Positions 37,931 to 46,608 of a DNA stretch of 64,000 nucleotides are shown here, piece after piece. The notes under the pieces were generated by a model. The model did no database searches and had not been told where the DNA came from. It was given only the letters and a program-made list of their open reading frames with translations. The stretch's first letter is position 1, and each line of letters starts with the position of its first letter. Origin of the DNA: Bacteroidales bacterium (GTDB lineage: Bacteria > Bacteroidota > Bacteroidia > Bacteroidales > WCHB1-69); contig JAFYAW010000030.1 in NCBI GenBank assembly GCA_017540505.1, positions 179,040 to 243,039 of the forward strand, in the 5' to 3' direction. The position numbers and the translations under genes were made by a program.

Positions 37931-38983
37931 ATGGAAGAAAAAAACAGCAGCATACACGAAGAAGAGGGCCGGCAACTCGGCAAATATGACCTCATTGCGG
38001 AATTCGCCAAATATTTCCCAAAGTCCAATGCCTCCACCGTAGTGGGCATCGGCGATGATGCGTCCGTCATCGACCCGTCGGGGCAGCAGGTCGTCACCTC
38101 CACCAAAGTGTTCATGGAGAACGTGCATTTCGACCTCACGTACGTGCCGCTCCGGCATTTAGGCTACAAGGTCGTCACGGTGGCCGTGTCCGACATCTTG
38201 GGCATGAATGCCGTACCCACACAGCTGTCGGCCTGCATTTCCGTATCCAACCGTTTCAACCTAAAGGCACTCAACGAATTGCTGGACGGCATCGCCACCT
38301 GTTGCGAAGGGGCCAATATCGATGTCGTGGGACTGGATGTGACAACATCGCGACGTGATTTGGTCATCGCAGTCACGGCTATCGGCGAGTGCGAAGCGGC
38401 CCATTTGGTCAGCCGGCAGGGCGCGAAGGAGAACGAGCTCATCTGCGTGTCCGGCGACTTTGCCGCCGCCTACGCCGGTCTGTTGCTGCTGGAACGAGAG
38501 AAGAAGGTGTTTGAGGTGAATCCGGACACGCAGCCCGACTTTTCGGGCAAGGACTACCTGCTGCGCCGCCAGCTCAAGCCGGAGCCCCGTATTGACATCG
38601 TAGAGGCCTTGCGACGGGAGAACATCATCCCCACTGCTATGACCAACGTGGCCGACGGCCTTGCCGCCGCCGTCATGCAGATCTGCCGGGCTTCGCACGC
38701 CGGATGCGCCATCTTTGAAGAGAAACTCCCCATGACGGAACTTACCTTCACCACCCTCAAGGATTTGGATATCGTGCATACCGTCGCCGCCCTCAATGGT
38801 GGTGACGATTACGAGCTGATGTTCACCATCAGACAGGCCGACTACGAGAAACTCAAACAGATTGAGAATGTGTCCATTATCGGTTATATTAAGGAGGAAT
38901 CCGATGGTTATAAACTGATTACCGGCGACAATCATCAGGTGGAAATCAAAGCCCAAGGGTTCGCCCAAATGCAGAAATCCTAA
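37931..38983 (+). CDS. thiL: Thiamine-monophosphate kinase
   Basis: 350 residues. GIGDDASVIDPSG binds ATP/metal, and HFDLTYVPLRHLGYKVVTVAVSDILGMNA is the AIR synthase-like N-domain. It phosphorylates ThMP to thiamine diphosphate. No TPP riboswitch pattern is visible in the 86-bp gap, which is mostly the prs terminator. ispG follows after 18 nt, probably in the same transcript. Confidence 0.92.
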   Translation: MEEKNSSIHEEEGRQLGKYDLIAEFAKYFPKSNASTVVGIGDDASVIDPSGQQVVTSTKVFMENVHFDLTYVPLRHLGYKVVTVAVSDILGMNAVPTQLSACISVSNRFNLKALNELLDGIATCCEGANIDVVGLDVTTSRRDLVIAVTAIGECEAAHLVSRQGAKENELICVSGDFAAAYAGLLLLEREKKVFEVNPDTQPDFSGKDYLLRRQLKPEPRIDIVEALRRENIIPTAMTNVADGLAAAVMQICRASHAGCAIFEEKLPMTELTFTTLKDLDIVHTVAALNGGDDYELMFTIRQADYEKLKQIENVSIIGYIKEESDGYKLITGDNHQVEIKAQGFAQMQKS

Positions 38984-39001
38984 TCACCAATTTTCCAGAC
39001 G

Positions 39002-40351
39002 ATGAACAGCAAGACCGAATTTTCCATCGGCAATATCCGAATCGGAGGTTCTGCACCTGTGGTGGTGCAGTCGATGACCAATACGGACACGCAGGATGTG
39101 GAGGCCACCGTGGCGCAATGCCGTCGCATGATCGGCAACGGAGCAGAAATGATCCGCATCACCGTGCCTTCATTGAAAGAGGTGGAGCCGCTACGACAAA
39201 TCAAGCAGGTACTCCGGTCAGAGGGGATAACAACGCCCATCGTCGCTGACGTGCATTTCAATCCCAACGTGGCAGAAGCCGTGGCCTCCGTTGTTGACAA
39301 GGTGCGCATCAATCCGGGCAACTACGTGGACAAACGCAATTTCTCCCATCTTGATTTGAACGAGACGGAATACGCCGCCGCCGTGGAGAGGATGGCCCAG
39401 CGTGCCGCGCCCTTATTAGAGCAATGCCGGAAACATGACACGGCCATCCGCATCGGCATCAATCACGGCTCGCTCTGCGACCGTATTGTGAGCCGTTACG
39501 GGAACACCCCGAACGCCATGGTACAATCGGCCTTGGAGTGGATAGACATCTGCGAGCGGTATGATTTCCACAAGGTGGTTATCTCCATGAAATCCAGCAA
39601 TGTGCAGACCATGATGGAAGCAACGACTCTGCTGCACGAGGAGATGGGGAAACGGGGCTGCACCTATCCGTTGCATCTTGGGGTTACAGAGGCCGGAAAC
39701 GGGATAGAGGGCCGCGTGAAGTCCGCCGCCGGCATCGGCGCGCTACTACTCATGCACGTGGGCGACACCATCCGCGTATCCCTTACCGAACCGCCGGAGC
39801 AGGAAACACCCTTTGCGCACATCCTGCTGAAAGCAGTACAAGAGATCTCTCCGAAAGATGCCGTCATTCAAGAAGATACGCTTGTATTTAACAACAATGA
39901 CACAAATTTCGACCTTTTTATGGCCAAAGCGGCAACACTGGCCGGATATGCCTATTTCAAGCATCGTATTCGGGACATACATTTGGTAAACCCTCATTTT
40001 CAGGATTCTGAAATACGGGATTTGGAAGCCGTCATACTTCAGGCATGCCGTATCCGCATGAGCAAGACCGATTTCGTCTCTTGTCCCTCCTGCGGGCGCA
40101 CCCAATACGACATTCAAACCGTTTTAACCAAAGTCAAGGAGCGGTTTTCCGGTTATCCGGGATTAAAGATTGGAGTAATGGGTTGCATTGTCAACGGGCC
40201 AGGGGAGATGGCCGATGCAGATTTCGGCATTGTGGGGGCTTCGCACGGATTAGTGTGCGTTTACAAAGGGAAGCAACGGCTTTCAGGTGCCGTCACGGTG
40301 GATGAAGCTTTAGACCAGCTGGCGCAGCTGGTTGGGGAATGGTCGTTATAA
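39002..40351 (+). CDS. ispG: 4-hydroxy-3-methylbut-2-enyl diphosphate synthase, intermediate-length form
   Basis: 449 residues. The TIM barrel part runs from VVVQSMTNTDTQDV to about 270. The [4Fe-4S] ligands are Cys361, Cys364 (CPSCGRT), Cys395 and Glu402 (GCIVNGPGE), with spacing like E. coli. About 85 residues separate barrel and Fe-S domain compared with almost none in the two-domain form. From memory, Bacteroidetes and plant enzymes carry a much longer insert (total near 600 or more), so this one looks shrunken. It makes HMBPP in the MEP isoprenoid pathway. Its end overlaps the convergent TrmH-family gene by 6 bp. Confidence 0.93.
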   Translation: MNSKTEFSIGNIRIGGSAPVVVQSMTNTDTQDVEATVAQCRRMIGNGAEMIRITVPSLKEVEPLRQIKQVLRSEGITTPIVADVHFNPNVAEAVASVVDKVRINPGNYVDKRNFSHLDLNETEYAAAVERMAQRAAPLLEQCRKHDTAIRIGINHGSLCDRIVSRYGNTPNAMVQSALEWIDICERYDFHKVVISMKSSNVQTMMEATTLLHEEMGKRGCTYPLHLGVTEAGNGIEGRVKSAAGIGALLLMHVGDTIRVSLTEPPEQETPFAHILLKAVQEISPKDAVIQEDTLVFNNNDTNFDLFMAKAATLAGYAYFKHRIRDIHLVNPHFQDSEIRDLEAVILQACRIRMSKTDFVSCPSCGRTQYDIQTVLTKVKERFSGYPGLKIGVMGCIVNGPGEMADADFGIVGASHGLVCVYKGKQRLSGAVTVDEALDQLAQLVGEWSL

Positions 40352-40876
40352 GGCCATTTGGCGCACGGCTTCCCAAATAACGATACCGGCAGCAATAGTC
40401 ACATTCAGAGAGTGTTTGGTGCCGAACTGCGGAATTTCCACGGCGGCATCGCAGACGGGCAGCAGACGTTCGTCCACGCCGTAGATTTCATTGCCAACCA
40501 CTAATGCCACTTTTTTGTATGCGGTGAAATCAAAATCCTGCAATTTCCGGGATTCGTCCACCTGTTCGATCATCAGCACCGCATAGCCTTCCATTTTCAG
40601 GCGTTCGGCCAGCGGCAGCACATCCTCAACATACTCCCAGTCCACGCTCTCCGTGGCCCCCAAGGCTGTCTTGCTGATCTCCTTGTTGGGCGGACACGCC
40701 GTGATACCGCACAAGTACAGCTTTTCAACCTTGAAAGCGTCGCACGTGCGGAAAATGGACCCCACATTGTTCATGCTGCGAATACTGTCCAAGACCACCA
40801 CCACCGGGACTTTTTCCTGAACCTTGAACTGCTCAGGGGTGATGCGGTGCAATTCTTCCATTGATAACTTCTTCAT
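40346..40876 (-). CDS. SpoU/TrmH-family RNA methyltransferase
   Basis: 176 residues of the SPOUT fold only. Motif 1 is LDSIRSMNNVGSIFRTCDAF, motif 2 VALVVGNEIYGVDE, motif 3 HSLNVTIAAGIVIWE, which forms the SAM-binding knot. Family members 2'-O-methylate tRNA or rRNA; without an N-terminal substrate domain the target cannot be named. It lies 2 bp downstream of dnaB on the same strand, so both are on one transcript. Confidence 0.88.
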   Translation of the reverse strand: MKKLSMEELHRITPEQFKVQEKVPVVVVLDSIRSMNNVGSIFRTCDAFKVEKLYLCGITACPPNKEISKTALGATESVDWEYVEDVLPLAERLKMEGYAVLMIEQVDESRKLQDFDFTAYKKVALVVGNEIYGVDERLLPVCDAAVEIPQFGTKHSLNVTIAAGIVIWEAVRQMAL

Positions 40877-40878
40877 TT

Positions 40879-42462
40879 TCAGAAAGGCATGGAATCATCC
40901 ATCGGGTTTAGATCATACGGCTGGCCATTGTCCTCAAACGTTTGGCCGTCATCATTGTTGAAGCTGGCCTCTATGGTGTCGAAGTGTGCGTTGGGAAGAA
41001 TGCGGGGAGCTGTCGGATTACTCTCGCCCTCCGTGAAGACGGCGGCATCCACATCCGAGAATTTCGTGTATTGGCTCTGGAAGCGGACGCGCACATTGCC
41101 GTTGCTGCCGTGACGGTTCTTCTCAAACATGATTTCAGCAAGGCCTGCAGAGGGGGAATCGTCTTCAAATGTATCAAACTTATAGTATTCGGGACGATAG
41201 ATGAACAAGACCATATCGGCATCCTGTTCGATAGAACCCGATTCACGAAGGTCGGAGAGCATCGGTCGTCTGCTGCCTCCACGGGTTTCCACAGCACGGC
41301 TCAGCTGTGCCAAAGCAATGACAGGAACGTCCAGTTCCTTGGCCAACGCCTTCAGAGAACGGGAGATATAGCTGATTTCCTGTTCACGATTACCGTTCTT
41401 GGCGGTGCCATCCGCCTTGCCTTGCATCAGCTGCAGATAGTCGATGATAATCAGCTTGATATCATATTTGTGTTTCAGACGACGGCATTTGGCGCGCAAG
41501 TCGAAGACGGAGAGGGCAGGCGTGTCGTCGATAATCAGGTTGGAAGACTCCAGCTTGCCCACATTGTCCATCAGCTTCTGCCACTCTTCCGCGGTCAGGT
41601 TCCCTTTGGAGATATGTTCGGAATTGACACCCGATTCCATGGAGAACATACGCTGCACCAGCTGTTGGGCTGACATTTCCAACGAGAAGAAGGCAACCGG
41701 CATATTGTAATCGATGGCGGCGTTGCGGGCGATGGAGAGCACGAAGGAGGTTTTACCCATACCGGGACGACCGGCCATGATGATAAGGTCGGATTTCTGC
41801 CATCCGCCCGTCTTCTCGTCGATGGCCCGGATGCCGCAGGGTACGCCCTGCAATTCGTCCGTATTCTCACGAAGCTGATTAAGACTGTCGAGGGCCGAGC
41901 GCACCACCTGGTGCAACTCCTTGCTGTCACGCTTGAAATTGCTTTCGATGATATTGAAAATTTTCGTTTCCGCCTGGTCAAGCAATTGTAGCACATCCGC
42001 CGATTCATCGTATGAGTCCGCAATGATACTGTTGCAGTTCTGGATCAGCTCTCGGACGACGAACTTCTCCATCACGATGCGGGCATGGTATTCGATGTTG
42101 GCCGAGGATGTCACCCTGTTGGTGAGCATCGCCAGATAAGATGCGCCGCCTACCAGATCCAGCAGCTTGTCTTTGCGCAGCTGGTTGGTCACCGTCAGCA
42201 GGTCGATGGGCTCGGCCATGCCAAACAGCTTGTTGATGGCGGAGAAGATATGCTGGTGGGCCTCCACATAGAACATCTTGGGCGACAACACATCCAGCAC
42301 AGCGGTGACAGCATCCTCATCAATCATCAAGGCACCCAGCACAGCCTCCTCAAATTCGACGGCCTGGGGAGTGAGCTTTCCCGTAACCCCCATCAGCGTC
42401 TCCATCCGGTTATACGATAACCCTTTCGCCTGTCTTTTATCTGTAACAGTCTTGTTTTCCAT
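40879..42462 (-). CDS. dnaB: Replicative DNA helicase
   Basis: 527 residues. N-terminal DnaG-interacting domain (PQAVEFEEAVLGALMIDEDAV), linker, then RecA-like domain with Walker A GRPGMGKTS, VAFFSLEMSAQQLVQRM and IIDYLQLM; DLRESGSIEQDADMVLFIYRPEYY near the C-terminus. It is the hexameric fork helicase. The acidic tail (FEDNGQPYDLNPMDDSMPF) is longer than usual but common in this phylum. The trmH-like gene is immediately downstream. Confidence 0.96.
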   Translation of the reverse strand: MENKTVTDKRQAKGLSYNRMETLMGVTGKLTPQAVEFEEAVLGALMIDEDAVTAVLDVLSPKMFYVEAHQHIFSAINKLFGMAEPIDLLTVTNQLRKDKLLDLVGGASYLAMLTNRVTSSANIEYHARIVMEKFVVRELIQNCNSIIADSYDESADVLQLLDQAETKIFNIIESNFKRDSKELHQVVRSALDSLNQLRENTDELQGVPCGIRAIDEKTGGWQKSDLIIMAGRPGMGKTSFVLSIARNAAIDYNMPVAFFSLEMSAQQLVQRMFSMESGVNSEHISKGNLTAEEWQKLMDNVGKLESSNLIIDDTPALSVFDLRAKCRRLKHKYDIKLIIIDYLQLMQGKADGTAKNGNREQEISYISRSLKALAKELDVPVIALAQLSRAVETRGGSRRPMLSDLRESGSIEQDADMVLFIYRPEYYKFDTFEDDSPSAGLAEIMFEKNRHGSNGNVRVRFQSQYTKFSDVDAAVFTEGESNPTAPRILPNAHFDTIEASFNNDDGQTFEDNGQPYDLNPMDDSMPF

Positions 42463-42500
42463 AAATTAAAATAATAGAGAATTGTTATTGGATCAGGCCG

Positions 42501-42508
42501 CAAATATC
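42501..42508 (-). promoter_or_regulatory. Possible -7 element for dnaB
   Basis: Minus-strand GATATTTG differs from TAnnTTTG at one position and lies 38 nt before the dnaB ATG, directly after the cdd terminator. Confidence 0.4.
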
Positions 42509-42539
42509 GAAAAAAAAAAGTCAGGCTTCCACCCGACTT
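42508..42539 (-). terminator. Rho-independent terminator after cdd
   Basis: On the minus strand AAGTCGGGT-GGAA-GCCTGACTT (9 bp with two G-T pairs) is followed by a run of ten T. Confidence 0.85.
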
Positions 42540-42566
42540 CCATAAAGTTATGAACAACCCGCCCTC

Positions 42567-43052
42567 TTACGGCAAAAATCCGGCATGGAATGTGTAGGGG
42601 AGCAGGTCGGACACGCAGCGGAAATGATAGACGGGACCTTCCTGTCCGGCAAGGATCACCTCTATCGGCTGGTTGAATTTGCTCTCATACTCAAACAGCA
42701 CCTGGCGGCAGCTCCCACAGGGCGAAACCGGCTGTTTCAGCACCTCCACCGGATTGATGGCTGTGATGGCGATTTTGGAGAAGGGGACCTCCGGGTATTG
42801 GGCCGATGCCGCAAATGCCGCCGTACGCTCCGCACAGAGACCGGCCGGAAAGACGGCGTTCTCCTGGTTGCAGCCGGTGACGACCTTGCCGTTGTTCATC
42901 AGCACTGCCGCCCCGACTTGAAAGCGTGAATAGGGGGCATACGCACGACGCGCTGCCTCTTCCGCTTGGGCAATGAGCGTCATCAGCTCAACCGGCACTT
43001 CACTGCGGTCCTCATAGACGATGATTTTAGAGGTTAATTCAACTGTCTTCAT
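42567..43052 (-). CDS. cdd: Cytidine deaminase
   Basis: 161 residues. Zinc ligands are Cys73 (with Glu75 as proton shuttle in CAERTAAF), Cys112 and Cys115 (PCGSC). This three-Cys pattern is that of the small tetrameric cytidine deaminase. It deaminates cytidine and deoxycytidine for pyrimidine salvage. It is 27 nt downstream of pyrD and ends the cluster at a terminator. Confidence 0.93.
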   Translation of the reverse strand: MKTVELTSKIIVYEDRSEVPVELMTLIAQAEEAARRAYAPYSRFQVGAAVLMNNGKVVTGCNQENAVFPAGLCAERTAAFAASAQYPEVPFSKIAITAINPVEVLKQPVSPCGSCRQVLFEYESKFNQPIEVILAGQEGPVYHFRCVSDLLPYTFHAGFLP

Positions 43053-43079
43053 ATTTAAAAATAGTTTAAAATCAAGAAA

Positions 43080-43979
43080 CTACAGGATTCCACGGATCTG
43101 AGAGAGATCGTCGATGCCTTCCCGCTGGCATAATGCCTCTAACTCGGCCAAGATGTCGCAACCCGCCGTGGGGTTGCTGAAGTTCACCGTGCCGATCTGC
43201 ACAGCCGTGGCCCCGACCATAATGAATTCCAGCACATCAGTAGCTGTAGCGATGCCGCCAATGCCGACCACGGGCACATGTACGGCCTTGCAGACCGAGT
43301 GAACCATGCGAAGGGCTATCGGCTTGATGGCCGGACCCGAGAGTCCGGCGTACAGGTTCTGGAATACGGATTTCCGGGTCCGGATATCGATGGCCATAGC
43401 CTGAAAGGTATTCACCAACGAGAGTGAGTCGGCACCGGCCTCTTCGCAGGCGAGTGCCATCTCGACAATATTCTCGGCGTTGGGCGACAGCTTGACCATC
43501 AGCGGTTTGCTGCACACCTGACGCACGGCTGCCACCACCTCCTTCGCCACATCAGCCTTCAGCCCGAAAGCCATGCCGCCGCTCTTCACGTTGGGACAGG
43601 AAATGTTGAGCTCCAACATGTCGATGTCAGCTTTGGAAAGCATTTCCGCGCCCGCCACATAATCCTCCATGCAGCTACCTCCCATGTTGGCAATCAGTAC
43701 GGTGTTGAATTTGCGCATCGCAGGAATCCCGTCGCGGATGAAAGCCTCCACACCGGGGTTCTGCAAGCCCACACTGTTCATCATACCCGAGGGCGTCTCA
43801 TAGACACGGATGCCCTCGTTTCCGTCTTTGGGATTGAGTGTCAGACCTTTGGAACTTATGCCGCCGAGGCAGCCCACATCATACAGTTCATTATATTCGC
43901 CGCCGAAGCCGAACGTTCCGGAAGCGGCGATGATGGGATTCTTGAAGAAAACTCCGTTTATAGTCGTGGATAATGTCAT
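43080..43979 (-). CDS. pyrD: Dihydroorotate dehydrogenase B, catalytic subunit
   Basis: 299 residues. [24 protein letters not shown] starts the FMN barrel and Cys128 in [13 protein letters not shown] is the catalytic base of class 1 enzymes. [28 protein letters not shown] is the FMN phosphate site. Being next to pyrK shows it is the NAD-linked class 1B form. It oxidises dihydroorotate to orotate. Confidence 0.95.
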   Translation of the reverse strand: MTLSTTINGVFFKNPIIAASGTFGFGGEYNELYDVGCLGGISSKGLTLNPKDGNEGIRVYETPSGMMNSVGLQNPGVEAFIRDGIPAMRKFNTVLIANMGGSCMEDYVAGAEMLSKADIDMLELNISCPNVKSGGMAFGLKADVAKEVVAAVRQVCSKPLMVKLSPNAENIVEMALACEEAGADSLSLVNTFQAMAIDIRTRKSVFQNLYAGLSGPAIKPIALRMVHSVCKAVHVPVVGIGGIATATDVLEFIMVGATAVQIGTVNFSNPTAGCDILAELEALCQREGIDDLSQIRGIL

Positions 43980-43991
43980 GGCAGCCGTTTT

Positions 43992-44732
43992 TTATTTTTG
44001 AAACAACAGATGGGCGGGGAAGACCGGTCCGTCCTTGCAAACCCGTTTCATACCCTCCGGCGTGCGGATGCTGCAACCGAGGCAGGCACCGATGCCGCAG
44101 GCCATCCGATGCTCCATGGAGCACCAGCAGGGCGTGTTCGTTGCGGCGCACATGGCGGCCACCTTGCGCATCATGATCTCCGGACCGCAGGTGAATACGG
44201 CATCATAGTCTTCCGGCTTCAGCAGGTCGGTGACAAAGCCGCGGTAGCCCTCATCACCCTTCTCCGTGGCCACGAAGATGCCGTGTGCGTAGGGCTCGAA
44301 GTCCTCTAAGGCGAACAGGGTGTCGCGGTAACCCACGAAGACATCCGCCTCAACGCCGAGGTCATGGAGTTCGTGGGTCGTCTGGCAGAGTGGGGGAATG
44401 CCCAATCCACCACCCACGAGGGCCACTTTGCCCTTGACCTCCCGCACGGGGAAGCCTGTGCCCAAAGCGCCTAAGAGCATGATGGGATCGCCTGGGCGCA
44501 GGATGGAGAGCCGTTGCGTGCCCTTGCCGATGACACGGTACATGAAATGCAACGTCCGCTCATCCGCCTTGAACAGGCTGATCGGGCGCATCAGGGTCAG
44601 CTCGGAGTCCCAGCATTTCAGCATAAAAAATTGGCCGGCGGCCACCACGGCATCCCGGCGTTCCACCTTCAGCACGAAGATGTCGTCCGTAATCCGTTCC
44701 TGGCCGACGACCTTGGATTCAAAATATTCCAT
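43992..44732 (-). CDS. pyrK: Dihydroorotate dehydrogenase B, electron transfer subunit
   Basis: 246 residues from ATG 44732. The FAD motif is LMRPISLF and the NAD-binding part is ALVGGGLGIPPLCQ. The C-terminal [2Fe-2S] cysteines are in CSMEHRMACGIGACLGCSIRT with a later Cys. It passes electrons from PyrD FMN to NAD. The pyrF stop is only 4 bp upstream and pyrD 12 bp downstream. The frame is open upstream inside pyrF but without a matching domain. Confidence 0.95.
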   Translation of the reverse strand: MEYFESKVVGQERITDDIFVLKVERRDAVVAAGQFFMLKCWDSELTLMRPISLFKADERTLHFMYRVIGKGTQRLSILRPGDPIMLLGALGTGFPVREVKGKVALVGGGLGIPPLCQTTHELHDLGVEADVFVGYRDTLFALEDFEPYAHGIFVATEKGDEGYRGFVTDLLKPEDYDAVFTCGPEIMMRKVAAMCAATNTPCWCSMEHRMACGIGACLGCSIRTPEGMKRVCKDGPVFPAHLLFQK

Positions 44733-44736
44733 AATG

Positions 44737-45612
44737 TTATTGGTTTTCAGCGATGGCACGGAGGATGTCGTCACGCATGCGTATGGCCTCCTGTCGGGCG
44801 CAGCCGGCGAAATCCTGTTCGCCATGCTCCTGCTTGCGGTAGGCGAGCAGGATGCCCCGTGAGGAGTTGACCACACCTCCGTTACCCTCTTTCAAATACT
44901 TGGCAATATCCTCCGCCTTGCCGCCTTGCGCCCCATATCCGGGAATCAGGAAGAAGGTCGTGTCCAGCATGGCCCGGATCTCCGCCGCCTCGTCGGAATG
45001 GGTGCAGCCCATCACGCCGCCCACGCCGGAAAATCCGCACTGTCCGACGAACTCCTTGCCGAGCTCGTTGATTTTCCGGCCTACCACATGATACACGCGC
45101 TCATCGCCCGTGGGAAGGTACTCGATATCCTTGGCTCCCTCGTTCGAGGTGCGGATCAGGACAAACAGTCCCTTGCCTTGTTCTTTGACGTAGGGAAGAT
45201 AGGGATTCAGACTGTCGAGGCCCATGTAGGGACTTAGCGTGATGAAGTCGGCTTCAAAGTCGCCAGTGAAGTGCGCCTTGGCATACATCTCCGCTGTCTT
45301 GGCTATATCGCCACGCTTAATATCGGCAATTGTAACAGCCTGATTCTGGCGAAGATACTGCAATGTCTTACTGTAAGCCTTTAAGCCGGGAAGACCGTAT
45401 GATTCGTAGTATGCAATCTGCACCTTGTAGCAGGCGGCCACATCCAGTGTGGCGTCAATCAGCGCCTTGTTGAATTGGAAAAGGCCCTCCTCCACGGTCG
45501 AGTGCTGTTGCGCAAAAGATTCCGGCAAATAGGAGTAATCGGTGTCCAGTCCGACGCACACATGGCCGTTGGCGGACACTTTCTCGAATAATCTGTCAAT
45601 CATCATATTCAT
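44737..45612 (-). CDS. pyrF: Orotidine 5'-phosphate decarboxylase
   Basis: 291 residues, the longer type-2 PyrF. VCVGLDTDYSYLP, catalytic Asp97-Lys99 in TIADIKRGD, and FLIPGYGAQGGKAED are present. It makes UMP from OMP. The ATG at 45612 is used; ATG two or three codons later is equally possible. It begins 24 nt after the response-regulator stop and is probably co-transcribed with it, pyrK, pyrD and cdd. Confidence 0.95.
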   Translation of the reverse strand: MNMMIDRLFEKVSANGHVCVGLDTDYSYLPESFAQQHSTVEEGLFQFNKALIDATLDVAACYKVQIAYYESYGLPGLKAYSKTLQYLRQNQAVTIADIKRGDIAKTAEMYAKAHFTGDFEADFITLSPYMGLDSLNPYLPYVKEQGKGLFVLIRTSNEGAKDIEYLPTGDERVYHVVGRKINELGKEFVGQCGFSGVGGVMGCTHSDEAAEIRAMLDTTFFLIPGYGAQGGKAEDIAKYLKEGNGGVVNSSRGILLAYRKQEHGEQDFAGCARQEAIRMRDDILRAIAENQ

Positions 45613-45636
45613 GGCAGCAGGGTAGGGTGGAGTGTG

Positions 45637-46413
45637 TTATTCTCTGACTTTCAAGATGAAACCTGTGCCGTGGGCGTTGCAGATCTCGACGAGCGGTTGG
45701 TATCCCTCTTCATAGACCACTTTGCGTTTGCCCTTGACTTTCGGCATGATATGGCCAATGTCGTCCACCTGCAGGTAGGAACGGAGCTTGGTCAGGAACA
45801 CGTCCATGCTTCTGCCGACAGTCTGGTCTTCGTCGCCCCAGACTTCCTTAAGAATGATTTCACGAGGGATGAGTTTGTTTTTATGGTCGAGGAGGAGCTT
45901 GAGGAGTTCGGCCTCCTTACGGGTGAGCGTGCGGGTGACGGTGGGGTGTATAAGCTGCATGCCGCTGTAGTTGAAGGTGAAGTTGCCCATCTTGTAGATT
46001 CTTTCCTGGAAGATGACATCCGTGACAGGGCGGGCCTTGCGGCAGCGTTTCAGGATCGCCTGGATGCGGAGCTCGAGTTCCTCGATGCTGAACGGCTTGG
46101 CGATGTAGTCGTCACAGCCTAACTTGAAGCCCTTGATGCGCTCCTCTTTACTGGCGCGGGCGGTGAGGATGATGACGGGCACGTCCTCGTCAATGCGGCG
46201 GATCTCCTGAAGGAGGGAGAAACCGTCCCGTCCAGCGGTCATGATGTCAATGATGCACAAATCGTACAGATTCGTGTTGTAACTGCGGGCGGCGGTGTCC
46301 GTGTTGTTGAAATCCACGACCTCGTAGCCGTTCAGTTCCAAATAATCTTTAATGACATAGCGAAGGTTCTCGCTATCGTCAACAAACATAATTTTACCTT
46401 TTGTCTTTTCCAT
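45637..46413 (-). CDS. OmpR-type response regulator, orphan
   Basis: 258 residues. Receiver domain about 6-120: acidic pair Asp12-Asp13, phospho-acceptor Asp56 in LCIIDIMTAG and conserved Lys106 in DDYIAKPF. Winged-helix DNA-binding domain about 140-258 (TLTRKEAELLKLLLDHKN, GRSMDVFLTKLRSYL), with an unusual 20-residue stretch (KVKGKRKVVYEEGYQPLVEI) before the final NAHGTGFILKV. No histidine kinase is nearby. The pyr genes follow after 24 nt. Confidence 0.9.
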   Translation of the reverse strand: MEKTKGKIMFVDDSENLRYVIKDYLELNGYEVVDFNNTDTAARSYNTNLYDLCIIDIMTAGRDGFSLLQEIRRIDEDVPVIILTARASKEERIKGFKLGCDDYIAKPFSIEELELRIQAILKRCRKARPVTDVIFQERIYKMGNFTFNYSGMQLIHPTVTRTLTRKEAELLKLLLDHKNKLIPREIILKEVWGDEDQTVGRSMDVFLTKLRSYLQVDDIGHIMPKVKGKRKVVYEEGYQPLVEICNAHGTGFILKVRE

Positions 46414-46502
46414 AAATACCTTGTAATTATTATTTTAAAAATTCAATCGTCAATTTTTCCTAAAAGCGCGAAGAATAGCACTATGTGATTTTTTTAAGGG
46501 TG

Positions 46503-46510
46503 CAAATATA
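46503..46510 (-). promoter_or_regulatory. -7 promoter element for the response regulator / pyr cluster
   Basis: Minus-strand TATATTTG, 89 nt before the ATG at 46413, leaving a long AT-rich leader. Confidence 0.5.
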
Positions 46511-46577
46511 TAAAAAAATGCAACATCTGCCGAAAAGTGTTAAAAATTTATTTCCGCCGTTTCTTAATATTTTTTTG

Positions 46578-46585
46578 TACTTTTG
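46578..46585 (+). promoter_or_regulatory. -7 promoter element for the EEP-family gene
   Basis: TACTTTTG, 23 nt before the ATG at 46609. It decides against the in-frame start at 46537. Confidence 0.65.
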
Positions 46586-46608
46586 CCGTTTTAAAGTGCA
46601 TTTTAAAC

